Below, piece by piece: positions 7,028 through 13,774 of a stretch of DNA of 49,840 nt (its first letter is position 1; every line of letters begins with the position of its first letter). Source of the stretch: CAYOZL01 sp964408435 (lineage in GTDB: Bacteria > Bdellovibrionota_C > UBA2361 > SZUA-149 > CAYOZL01); contig CAYOZL010000011.1 of assembly GCA_964408435.1 (NCBI GenBank), positions 1-49,840 of the forward strand. Direction: 5' to 3'. The notes under the pieces are model-generated. The model saw only the letters and a list, made by a program, of their open reading frames with translations, was not told where the DNA came from and searched no databases. The translations under genes and the position numbers were made by a program.

Positions 7028-8269
7028 ATGAGTTCAACAAACCCTTTTTTCATTAATCTAGCTAAATCTGCTCAAGAATCTTCGGCACTTGAAGCTCTCA
7101 GGATTTGTAACAAAGGGCTATTTATATCGGAAGACTATATAAACTCACTCACTAAGCATTACCAAGACTGGATCAAGAGCCAAACTGGTAAAGAAATACA
7201 AAAATCAACAGATAAGTATTTAAAAAAGTTTTTTGATAGCGAAACTCCAAAAGCGAGCTATTTAATAGACGGCAAGAAATGCCTTGTTGGTTATCTAGCA
7301 AATGAAACAGATAATATTTGGAATGAATTAAAACCAAGTGAATCTAAAGTCTCTAGATATCAAGGAGAGCTTTTAGACCCTGAATGGTTTTTGCATCCTA
7401 AAGATCCAATTTTTTCTAAGCTGCCAGATATAGACTTTGAATTTGATTCTTCAAAAGGAAGTTCTGTTTGTTTTAAACTTGGTGGGCAAGCAAAGAATAA
7501 AGAAGTAAAGAGCAAGGGGGCAAAGAGCAAAGAAATTAAGATTGACTCTGCAAGTTTAAATCAACTTGTAAAACAGCTAAGAGCAATAAAAAGCCCTGCA
7601 CTAAAAAAACATACATTAAGAGATTCACTGTTACCAATTCTCGCTATTTTAAACCAAGCAAAAGCTGGCAGAAATTCTAGCATAGTTCCTAGTGAAGTAA
7701 TTAAAAAATCTCCAAGCCTTCTTCTTAGATCTAAATCAATAAATATAGTCCTAGATCAGGATAACTATATTATTGGCGCATTAAACAACTCAGGGAAAGA
7801 ATTTAGGCAAAACTTAGAAAAAGAGATCCTAGCATTACAAACAAAAGCTCCGCTTACATCTATTAGAAGTTTCACAGCTTCTAAGAGCATAAAGAAAATT
7901 AGAGCTCACGGAATGTCTTTAAAGTTAAGCCCTGCTTTTTTAATGCAATTTATTAAACTACTTATTAGAAAAAAGACTAAAAAAGGTGATAAGCGTTTTT
8001 TAAGTGTAAAAGACGTTATTAATAAATTAGTAAGCTTAATTCATAAATCTAAAGAACCATCAAAGGAATTACTTAAAGATCTATTAAAGGGCAGGAAGCA
8101 AGGAAATAGTATTTATAAAGTTAATGGCAAATGGGTTTTTGTAATAAAAGATAAAAGCGAACTAGTAACCTGCTTTAGAATTAAGGATAAAAAACCAAAG
8201 AAAGCTAACTCTACTCCTCTAGCGGAGTCACCCCAACACCAGTCATCTCAGATTCAAGCTGAGGGCTAA
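7028..8269 (+). CDS. Hypothetical 413-aa lysine-rich protein
   Basis: I recognise no family. The 413 aa are soluble-looking, very Lys/Ser-rich and without signal peptide or membrane segment. Residues about 1-140 look like a folded domain rich in aromatic residues (HYQDWIKSQTGKEI, ELLDPEWFLHPKDPIF). A short low-complexity stretch near 155-170 repeats the theme KSKGAKSKE. The rest is basic and helical, ending in a possible beta segment (SIYKVNGKWVFVIKD) and a polar tail. The last 59 nt overlap the 3' end of the convergent TerB-like gene. A TATAAA box at 7014-7019 lies 8 nt before the ATG and there is no Shine-Dalgarno sequence, so the transcript may be nearly leaderless. Confidence 0.7.
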   Translation: MSSTNPFFINLAKSAQESSALEALRICNKGLFISEDYINSLTKHYQDWIKSQTGKEIQKSTDKYLKKFFDSETPKASYLIDGKKCLVGYLANETDNIWNELKPSESKVSRYQGELLDPEWFLHPKDPIFSKLPDIDFEFDSSKGSSVCFKLGGQAKNKEVKSKGAKSKEIKIDSASLNQLVKQLRAIKSPALKKHTLRDSLLPILAILNQAKAGRNSSIVPSEVIKKSPSLLLRSKSINIVLDQDNYIIGALNNSGKEFRQNLEKEILALQTKAPLTSIRSFTASKSIKKIRAHGMSLKLSPAFLMQFIKLLIRKKTKKGDKRFLSVKDVINKLVSLIHKSKEPSKELLKDLLKGRKQGNSIYKVNGKWVFVIKDKSELVTCFRIKDKKPKKANSTPLAESPQHQSSQIQAEG

Positions 8270-9116
8270 GAGAATCTCTTGTATCAGTATCCTCTTCTCT
8301 TAAAATCTTTTTCTCTAAATTCTTAACAGCATTCTTAGCTTCTTCTTTTTGCTCAAGATGAGATCTAACCTTTGCAATAAAATGATAAGCCTCAGTTGCC
8401 TCTTTAACCTTGATTGCACTAGCTAAAACAAAACTTTCACCTAATTTTGCCATTGCTTTTAAATCAGTATTATCTACAACAGACATCCACTCTTGCTTTG
8501 CCTCATCCAGACTAGCAGTTTTAGGAAGAGCTAATTTATTTAAAGCACTATGCACATCTTCAATAGAGTAATCTAAGCTCGCATTAGCAGTTTCTTTTGC
8601 ACTAAGTAATTGCTCTTCAATTGAATCCTCACAAACAGCTCCTACAATTTCTTCTGAACCTTCAAAACTAAGTAATTCTTTTAAACCCTGATGCATTTCA
8701 ATTTGCTCAGCTGAAACTTCAATTCTGCCTCTTTTTAATACAAGAACTTCTTTTAAAATATTTTGAGCAACTGGAAGCTCTAATTTAAATCTTTTTGTTA
8801 ATGCACTTAAATAGGTAGCCTCTTGAACAGATAAAAATCTATCTGAAGATAAGACCTTACAAATTACTTTAAAAATATCAGCAAGCCTAGCACTAGAATC
8901 TTTACCCAACGCATTAATAAGCTCCCTACTTTCTCTAAATAAATCAAAATCACCATCATCATTTTCGATAGCTAAACCTAAGTCAGAAACCAGCTCATGC
9001 ATCTGCATCGCTTCCAATGCAGAAATTGCCTTGCTTCTATCTTCAATACAAAGCTCTCCATCAATGCTCATTGCTCCAACAATTAAATTTGCTATGTGTT
9101 TATTTTCAATACTCAT
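8211..9116 (-). CDS. TerB-like protein with a degenerate J-domain (DjlA-like layout)
   Basis: A 301-aa acidic soluble protein. Residues about 1-125 show the TerB-like all-helical pattern twice: an IVGAMSIDGELCIEDRSKAI block near 12-31 and IFKVICKVLSSDRFLSVQEA near 81-100, each resembling the ADG..s..E repeat of TerB/DjlA proteins. Residues about 183-250 (SALNKLALPKTASLDEAKQE through EATEAYHFIAK) follow the helix pattern of a J-domain. The HPD tripeptide needed to stimulate DnaK is absent, with VDNTDL in its place. A coiled, charged tail follows. The architecture recalls co-chaperone DjlA, but an Hsp70-stimulating role looks lost. Assignment is by pattern only. The 3' end overlaps the convergent 413-aa gene by 59 nt. 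Confidence 0.6.
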   Translation of the reverse strand: MSIENKHIANLIVGAMSIDGELCIEDRSKAISALEAMQMHELVSDLGLAIENDDGDFDLFRESRELINALGKDSSARLADIFKVICKVLSSDRFLSVQEATYLSALTKRFKLELPVAQNILKEVLVLKRGRIEVSAEQIEMHQGLKELLSFEGSEEIVGAVCEDSIEEQLLSAKETANASLDYSIEDVHSALNKLALPKTASLDEAKQEWMSVVDNTDLKAMAKLGESFVLASAIKVKEATEAYHFIAKVRSHLEQKEEAKNAVKNLEKKILREEDTDTRDSLSPQLESEMTGVGVTPLEE

Positions 9117-9192
9117 AATCTCTATTTATTTAGTCTCATTTTAATATCATTGCTCAATATAGGTTATGCGAGAGCTTATAAATTATGCATAC

Positions 9193-9212
9193 TGTAGAAT
9201 GAGCATTCTACA
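9193..9212. promoter_or_regulatory. 20-bp perfect palindrome, operator-like
   Basis: TGTAGAATGAGCATTCTACA has two 9-bp arms around a central AG. It lies 77 nt upstream of the TerB-like gene's start (9116, minus strand). There is no T-run after it on either strand (the adjacent run is A on plus and precedes the hairpin on minus), so a protein-binding operator fits better than a terminator. No regulator is encoded nearby. Confidence 0.4.
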
Positions 9213-9337
9213 AAAAAATATTATTCCCTGCGCGCCAGATTATTCAGTAAATCCTGATTTGAGTCGTAATTATATATAGTGGTTGGGGTTTTTAATCCTG
9301 ACTCACGCTCAACCCTTCAATTTAGACAACGCACCCT

Positions 9338-9373
9338 GGTGTTAGAGCTTCCCACCTCTGACACCTTTTTTTT
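9338..9373 (+). terminator. Intrinsic terminator on the plus strand, no gene upstream
   Basis: GGTGTTAGAG (9338-9347) pairs with CTCTGACACC (9356-9365) over 10 bp with a single G-U, around the 8-nt loop CTTCCCAC. Eight T follow at 9366-9373. The geometry is ideal and works only on the plus strand. The nearest plus-strand gene ends at 8269, beyond a minus-strand gene, so it must serve some other short plus transcript. Confidence 0.75.
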
Positions 9374-9404
9374 GTACATAAAACGCGGAGAACGCAGAGG
9401 CTTA

Positions 9405-9442
9405 CTCTTAGTCTTGGCCTTAGTCTTAAATCTTAATCTTCT
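9405..9442. repeat. Hexamer-built repeat, single arm
   Basis: A run of CTTAGTCTTGGCCTTAGTCT followed by TAAATCTTAATCTT uses the same hexamer language as the other copies but has no opposite arm. It runs into the last codons and stop of the RNase HI gene (stop at 9426), so the repeat encodes that protein's C-terminal residues (EKIKI). Confidence 0.5.
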
Positions 9443-10154
9443 CTATTGAGGCGTTAATTTGCTTAAAAAGCTCTCCTAGCTCTAACTTCTCAGCCAACTG
9501 AACAGACTGCTCTAATAACGAAACCAATCTCTTAATCTCAAACTTTTTAGTATCCCCAACGATTACCTGCTCAATGGCCTTTTCAACCTCACCCTTAGAA
9601 AACCCATCACGCAAAATACTTAAAAACTCTCTTCCATCAATTAAAATCCAATCATTAAGACCAATTTCAGTTTCAAGCTCAAAGCTAGAGATCCTATTTC
9701 CTGCTAGAGCCTCTTCTCCATTTAAACGAACCCAAGTACTTACAGAATCACATGTTTCATTTTCAGGATGCCCAGAGTGCCCTTTTACATGTTTAGCAGT
9801 AACTTTAAATCCTTTAGATAAATCCAAATAACAATGCCAAAGCCCTTTGTTTTTTACATCTTGCTTACTAGCAGTTTTCCAATTATTTCTTTGCCAGTTA
9901 TTTATATAAGCTGTTGCACTTTTAAGAACATACTCACTATCACAAACCCAGGTGATGTTTGCCTTTGGTAAACTTAGGCGTAGATAATTAAATCCTATTA
10001 AGCCTGCAGTAATCTCAGATTCATTATTTGTTGCTTGCCCTAAAAAAACAGCTAGCCCGACTTTTTCTTCGCCAAACTCAATCACACAAGCTCCTGCAGC
10101 AGTTGAGGTCTTTTGCCCACCACCATCAGAATACAAAACTACTTCTTTACTCAA
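9426..10154 (-). CDS. Ribonuclease HI-like protein with C-terminal extension
   Basis: The N-terminal 145 aa form an RNase H fold that cleaves the RNA strand of RNA-DNA hybrids. The catalytic set is visible: D10 in YSDGG, E47 in NNESEITA, D72 in CDSEYV and D136 in HPENETCD, with the GHSGH loop (125-129) holding the supporting histidine. E. coli RNase HI is 155 aa; this protein is 242 aa. The extra roughly 95 residues are charged and helical, with no recognised domain. It overlaps the upstream membrane-protein gene by 8 nt, so the two are probably co-transcribed. A second RNase H type (HII) is at 33466. Confidence 0.85.
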   Translation of the reverse strand: MSKEVVLYSDGGGQKTSTAAGACVIEFGEEKVGLAVFLGQATNNESEITAGLIGFNYLRLSLPKANITWVCDSEYVLKSATAYINNWQRNNWKTASKQDVKNKGLWHCYLDLSKGFKVTAKHVKGHSGHPENETCDSVSTWVRLNGEEALAGNRISSFELETEIGLNDWILIDGREFLSILRDGFSKGEVEKAIEQVIVGDTKKFEIKRLVSLLEQSVQLAEKLELGELFKQINASIEKIKI

Positions 10155-11622
10155 CCTTAACTGCCTTCTTGATTAGCTTATTAACTAGAGCTTTTTGAAC
10201 TTTTTTAGACTTTGCTTTTTTAGAATAATTAAGTGAATTCCGTTTTCTATAAATCATTTTAGGCTTATCAAACATAGAAGTATAATAAATCTCAAAACCC
10301 TGGCCTTCTTCAGTTTTTTGATCAAATTCCAAATTAAGAACTAAAGGTTCTGAAGAGAAAAACTTTTTAGGATTCTCAATCTTAGTTGCAACAGGCACAA
10401 TTAAATTCTTATCATTAATCTCTTCTTTTAAATCAATCTTTAATCTAAAATTTTGCTGTTCAAGCCATCTAAATTTCTTTTTTTCATCCAATAATTCTAA
10501 TGAAACAAAAAGTCTATCATTTTTAATATCTGCTCTTTGAAGCTCTGCTTTTATTTGATTTGGAACACTTTTAACTTTTTTCACATGGTCAAAGAATAAA
10601 AAAGTAGAACCAATTGCTAAAATAGAAAGCGCAAATGAAGCAAAATAGTTTTTATTCAAACTAAATATTGGCTTTTCAGACAAACTTAGAATCAACTTAT
10701 CATCATTTGATATTCCTAGCTCAGATAAAGACTTATCAGAAAGCAATAAAATAAACGCACCTGATACTGCACAAACAGTAAAAGCAAAAGCAAAACTAGA
10801 GATAAAAACTTTAATAACTTCAGGGTAAAACCCTAAACTAGGAGGCAATATTAAAAACACTACTGCTGCTGGAACAACATTTGCAACCCAAATTAGTAAT
10901 GCGGAATGAAACGTAGTAAAGATATTCCTAGTTCCTAAATTCAAAGACCTAGCAAAACCAAGTTCAAAAGAAGTTTTATTAGTAAAAAGAGATAAATTCT
11001 CCATTAAAACTGTTTTCTTATTAAAGAAGTTTTCTTTTTCTCTACCTTTTTCTCCACTCTCCCTCTCCCTGCCTTTTTCTTTATTAGCTTTGTTCTTATT
11101 TTTCTTACTATCAAAAGAACATTTTTCAGCTATAATCTCAGCAATACAAAATACTGGAGCCCAAATTAAAAAGACAAAAAAGAGTAATAAAGGTTGCAAA
11201 TAAAAAGAGATTATTAACACACCCATAATAGAAATATAACAAAGTAAAGTTTTAGGGAGATTAACAAAAGAAGTAGCAGATAAATCAAAAAAATCTATTT
11301 CTTTATTTTTAGCTGAATAAAAAGCCACTAAACTAGAAGAAGTAATCAACCAAGAAGAAATTAAGGAAACAGCCACAAATGCAAGAAACATTTCTTGTGG
11401 GCTTAGCACTCGACTAAAAGAAGAATAACCAACTAAAGATTCTATTAAGGCAGGAGCTAAAGATAAGAAAAATAAGTTTTTTCTATTTTTATAAGCACAC
11501 TGTAAGCCCCAATCTAATGCTGAGATAGAATCATTTGTCTTATCATGCTTATTATCAAGATAGCTGTTGTCTTTTTGACTGTCTTCTTGCTTAGGTTTGT
11601 CGTTCAAAACTTTTTCATTCAT
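10147..11622 (-). CDS. Multi-pass membrane protein with charged C-terminal domain, unknown function
   Basis: A 491-aa protein. A hydrophilic N-tail (about 1-40) is followed by hydrophobic helices near 48-65, 78-102, 122-145 and 148-160. A charged loop (about 165-195) with the low-complexity pattern GRERESGEKGREKE comes next. Further helices are near 240-262, 268-292 and 318-338, followed by about 150 residues of soluble basic sequence ending in a Lys-rich tail. No family is recognised, and a membrane-anchored scaffold or transport role cannot be told apart. It is followed with an 8-nt overlap by the RNase HI-like gene. Its start codon is only 9 nt from the divergent start chosen for the pabC-like gene. 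Confidence 0.65.
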   Translation of the reverse strand: MNEKVLNDKPKQEDSQKDNSYLDNKHDKTNDSISALDWGLQCAYKNRKNLFFLSLAPALIESLVGYSSFSRVLSPQEMFLAFVAVSLISSWLITSSSLVAFYSAKNKEIDFFDLSATSFVNLPKTLLCYISIMGVLIISFYLQPLLLFFVFLIWAPVFCIAEIIAEKCSFDSKKNKNKANKEKGRERESGEKGREKENFFNKKTVLMENLSLFTNKTSFELGFARSLNLGTRNIFTTFHSALLIWVANVVPAAVVFLILPPSLGFYPEVIKVFISSFAFAFTVCAVSGAFILLLSDKSLSELGISNDDKLILSLSEKPIFSLNKNYFASFALSILAIGSTFLFFDHVKKVKSVPNQIKAELQRADIKNDRLFVSLELLDEKKKFRWLEQQNFRLKIDLKEEINDKNLIVPVATKIENPKKFFSSEPLVLNLEFDQKTEEGQGFEIYYTSMFDKPKMIYRKRNSLNYSKKAKSKKVQKALVNKLIKKAVKVE

Positions 11623-11631
11623 AATCAGCGT

Positions 11632-12450
11632 ATGTATCTAACATTAGATAAAAATAATTCAAATCAATATTATCATATATTGGAAAATGACATTAAATCT
11701 CTTGATTTTAATACTTTCTCCTTACAACAAGAGCAATTAGGAGTTTTCACTACTTTCAGCACTCACATAGATAAAGACAAAGAACTCGGCTTTTTCAAAT
11801 TCAATGAACATCTAAATAGAATTGATGTCGGCGCTAAAGAACTTGGGATCCAGAATAAAGACTTCGACATAAAACAAATTATATTTGAGATCTGCAAAAA
11901 ACATTACGAGCAATTTAATCAAAGACAAAAAGTAAGAATAATTTTAAGAGCAAATGGGCAGATAGAAATAACAATCGAGCCATACGAAAAAGCTCAGGAG
12001 AAAATCCACTTAATATCTTATCAAGCTAAAAGAGAACTTGCCCAAATAAAACACACTAATATTTCAATTTCTCTAAAGGCCAACAAGAAGCTAAAACATA
12101 ATCAAGAAGCTTTACTAATAGATGAAGATGGAAACGTATTAGAAGGGGCTTGGTCTAATATTTTCATAATAAAGAATAAAAAAATCTTCACACCTAAGAA
12201 TATTCTTTCAGAAAGCAAGTTCCTAGAAGGGATAACCAGAAAGGCAATTCTTGAATTGTTTCAAGTTGAGCGAATAAAAATGAGAACTGAAGAAGTATTA
12301 AATGCCGATGAAATATTCATTAGCAAAAGCACCGCAGGCATAGTTCCCGTAAATAAAATAGACTCATCAACTATTAAGAAACTAGAGGAAACAAATAAAT
12401 TAATTTGTAAATTTAATAACTTCATACTGGAGAACCTCGAATGCAAATAA
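11632..12450 (+). CDS. pabC: Class IV aminotransferase-fold protein, probable aminodeoxychorismate lyase
   Basis: The fold-type IV PLP signature is clear: EALLIDEDGNVLEGAWSNIF (about residues 160-179), then TPKNILSESKFLEGITRKAI and the later NADEIFISKSTAGIVPV. Together with folP directly downstream this points to PabC, which converts 4-amino-4-deoxychorismate to p-aminobenzoate for folate. The region that should hold the catalytic lysine (SISLKANKKLKHN) is about a dozen residues shorter than in E. coli PabC, so activity is less certain; a related D-amino-acid or branched-chain type enzyme is possible. The reading frame extends upstream to 11545, but that part is antisense to the neighbouring gene and encodes an unrelated hydrophobic stretch. 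MYLTLDKN at 11632 is preferred. Confidence 0.7.
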   Translation: MYLTLDKNNSNQYYHILENDIKSLDFNTFSLQQEQLGVFTTFSTHIDKDKELGFFKFNEHLNRIDVGAKELGIQNKDFDIKQIIFEICKKHYEQFNQRQKVRIILRANGQIEITIEPYEKAQEKIHLISYQAKRELAQIKHTNISISLKANKKLKHNQEALLIDEDGNVLEGAWSNIFIIKNKKIFTPKNILSESKFLEGITRKAILELFQVERIKMRTEEVLNADEIFISKSTAGIVPVNKIDSSTIKKLEETNKLICKFNNFILENLECK

Positions 12451-13226
12451 TGGGGATACTCAACATCACTCCTGATTCTTTTAGCGATGGGGGCAAATAC
12501 CTAGAAATAAATACTGCTCTTAAAAGAGTAGAGGAACTTAGGAATCAAGGATCTAAGATAATAGACATAGGAGCAGAGTCTACTCGCCCAGGCAGCAATA
12601 AAATTGAGCTCAATGAAGAATTAGCAAGAATTACTCCAATAGTTAAAGCAATACTTGAAACAGTCTCTGCTAAAAAATTAACAAATCACCCTATAATCTC
12701 AGTTGACACCTACAAAGCTAGCACAGCTGAAAAATGCTTAGAACTTGGTGCAGGAATGATTAACGACATAACTGCACTTAGGTATGATGAAAGAATGCTA
12801 AGTGTAGTAAAAGAACATAACGCTCAGATAGTACTAATGTATTCAAAAAAGAAAGAACCTCATGCAGACTTAGAAGAAAGAGAATATAACGACGTAATAA
12901 AAGACATTACAGAATTCCTCTCTAAAAGAATTGACTTTGCTCTATCAAAGGGAATTAAAAAAGAAAAAATAATACTAGACCCGGGCATGGGTGCTTTTAT
13001 AAGCCCAAATCATGAATACTCTTGGCAAGTAGTTAAAGAATTTTCTCGTTTAAAAAAACATTTTTCAGAGTTTAGAACTTTAATTGGAACTTCTAGAAAA
13101 GGTTTTGTAAAAAAATCAGATGCTCTTTCAGCATTTACTGCCTGCCACTCAAAAGCTGATATAATTAGGACTCATAATCCGGAAATGACTTTAGAATTTC
13201 ACAAGGCATTTCAGAAGCTAAATTAG
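12441..13226 (+). CDS. folP: Dihydropteroate synthase
   Basis: Condenses p-aminobenzoate with hydroxymethyl-dihydropterin diphosphate in folate synthesis; target of sulfonamides. The 261 aa carry MGILNITPDSFSDGG at the N-terminus, AESTRPGS (about 48-55), SVDTYK, INDITAL, LDPGMG, GTSRKGF and IIRTHN, so the SRK and RxH substrate residues are kept. The loop usually reading GFGFGK is GMGAFI here, MHMxG is MYSKK, and the stretch between SRK and IRTHN is about 9 residues shorter than in E. coli. It overlaps the end of the pabC-like gene by 10 nt (coupling) and the 3' end of convergent folK by 62 nt. Confidence 0.9.
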   Translation: MQIMGILNITPDSFSDGGKYLEINTALKRVEELRNQGSKIIDIGAESTRPGSNKIELNEELARITPIVKAILETVSAKKLTNHPIISVDTYKASTAEKCLELGAGMINDITALRYDERMLSVVKEHNAQIVLMYSKKKEPHADLEEREYNDVIKDITEFLSKRIDFALSKGIKKEKIILDPGMGAFISPNHEYSWQVVKEFSRLKKHFSEFRTLIGTSRKGFVKKSDALSAFTACHSKADIIRTHNPEMTLEFHKAFQKLN

Positions 13227-13698
13227 ACCCAGTTAAACCAGGCGCTACTAATAGCTCACTGGCAGTTTTGTTAAATTTAGGATGCCTCCAATCAAGAGCA
13301 ATCTCAGCTAAGGGTTTTAAAACAAAAGTTCTCTTATGCATTTCTTTATGAGGGATACTTAACTCTTTAGTCTCTATAACTAAATCACCTACTGCAACAA
13401 TATCTAAATCAATTACTCTAGAGTCCCACTTTTCTAATCTTAGCCTTCCTAACTCAGTCTCAATGCCATTAAGGATTTTCAAGACTTCCTTTTCATTCTT
13501 ATTAGTCTCTAGACTAATAACGCAATTAAGATATTCATTCTGTTTTTGAGCTCCATCCAAAGTAAGGGCTTTGCTTTTATATAAGCTAGATTTTAATAGA
13601 ATCTTGCCTATTAGCTTTTCAATTAAACTCGCTGCTTTAATGAAATTTTGCTCAATCTGACCAAGATTACCGCCAAATGCTATAAAATACTCTTTCAT
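13165..13698 (-). CDS. folK: HPPK, hydroxymethyl-dihydropterin pyrophosphokinase
   Basis: Transfers pyrophosphate from ATP to 6-hydroxymethyl-7,8-dihydropterin, the step before FolP. The 177 aa show the N-terminal FGGNLGQIEQNF, then NEYLNCVI, the catalytic region ELGRLRLEKWDSRVIDLDIV (about 93-112) with the Mg-binding DLD, and IPHKEMHKRTFVLKPLAEIA. HPPK usually ends soon after the HP..G.t..eLL segment. Here about 25 more residues follow, and these are encoded antisense to the end of folP, a 62-nt tail-to-tail overlap. Confidence 0.92.
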   Translation of the reverse strand: MKEYFIAFGGNLGQIEQNFIKAASLIEKLIGKILLKSSLYKSKALTLDGAQKQNEYLNCVISLETNKNEKEVLKILNGIETELGRLRLEKWDSRVIDLDIVAVGDLVIETKELSIPHKEMHKRTFVLKPLAEIALDWRHPKFNKTASELLVAPGLTGSNLASEMPCEILKSFPDYES

Positions 13699-13774
13699 TT
13701 CAAATAGTTAACTCTCATTCTTACCTTGCTATGATCTTGCATTAAATTACTGTAAACTCCCATCAATTAAGATT

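Larger units (their letters stand above)
9117..9425. other. 309-nt gap with palindrome, plus-strand terminator and hexamer repeat
   Basis: This gap lies between two minus-strand genes. From left to right it holds a 20-bp perfect palindrome (9193-9212), an A-run, a GC-richer stretch with several partial dyads (TGAGTC near 9258 with GACTCA near 9299), a textbook intrinsic terminator oriented on the plus strand (9338-9373), a GCGGAGAACGCAGAGG tract (9384-9399) and one arm of the hexamer repeat. No plus-strand gene is there to use the terminator, so a short plus-strand RNA is possible. Confidence 0.5.

Noticed and set aside
9213..9373. Known RNA classes (6S, SRP RNA, RNase P, tmRNA) for the orphan-terminator region
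   Set aside because: I could not find the conserved cores of any of these by eye, so no class is assigned.
11545..11631. N-terminal extension of the pabC-like frame (hydrophobic, signal-like)
   Set aside because: It is antisense to the start of the neighbouring membrane-protein gene, and PabC-type proteins are cytosolic and start near MYLTLDKN.
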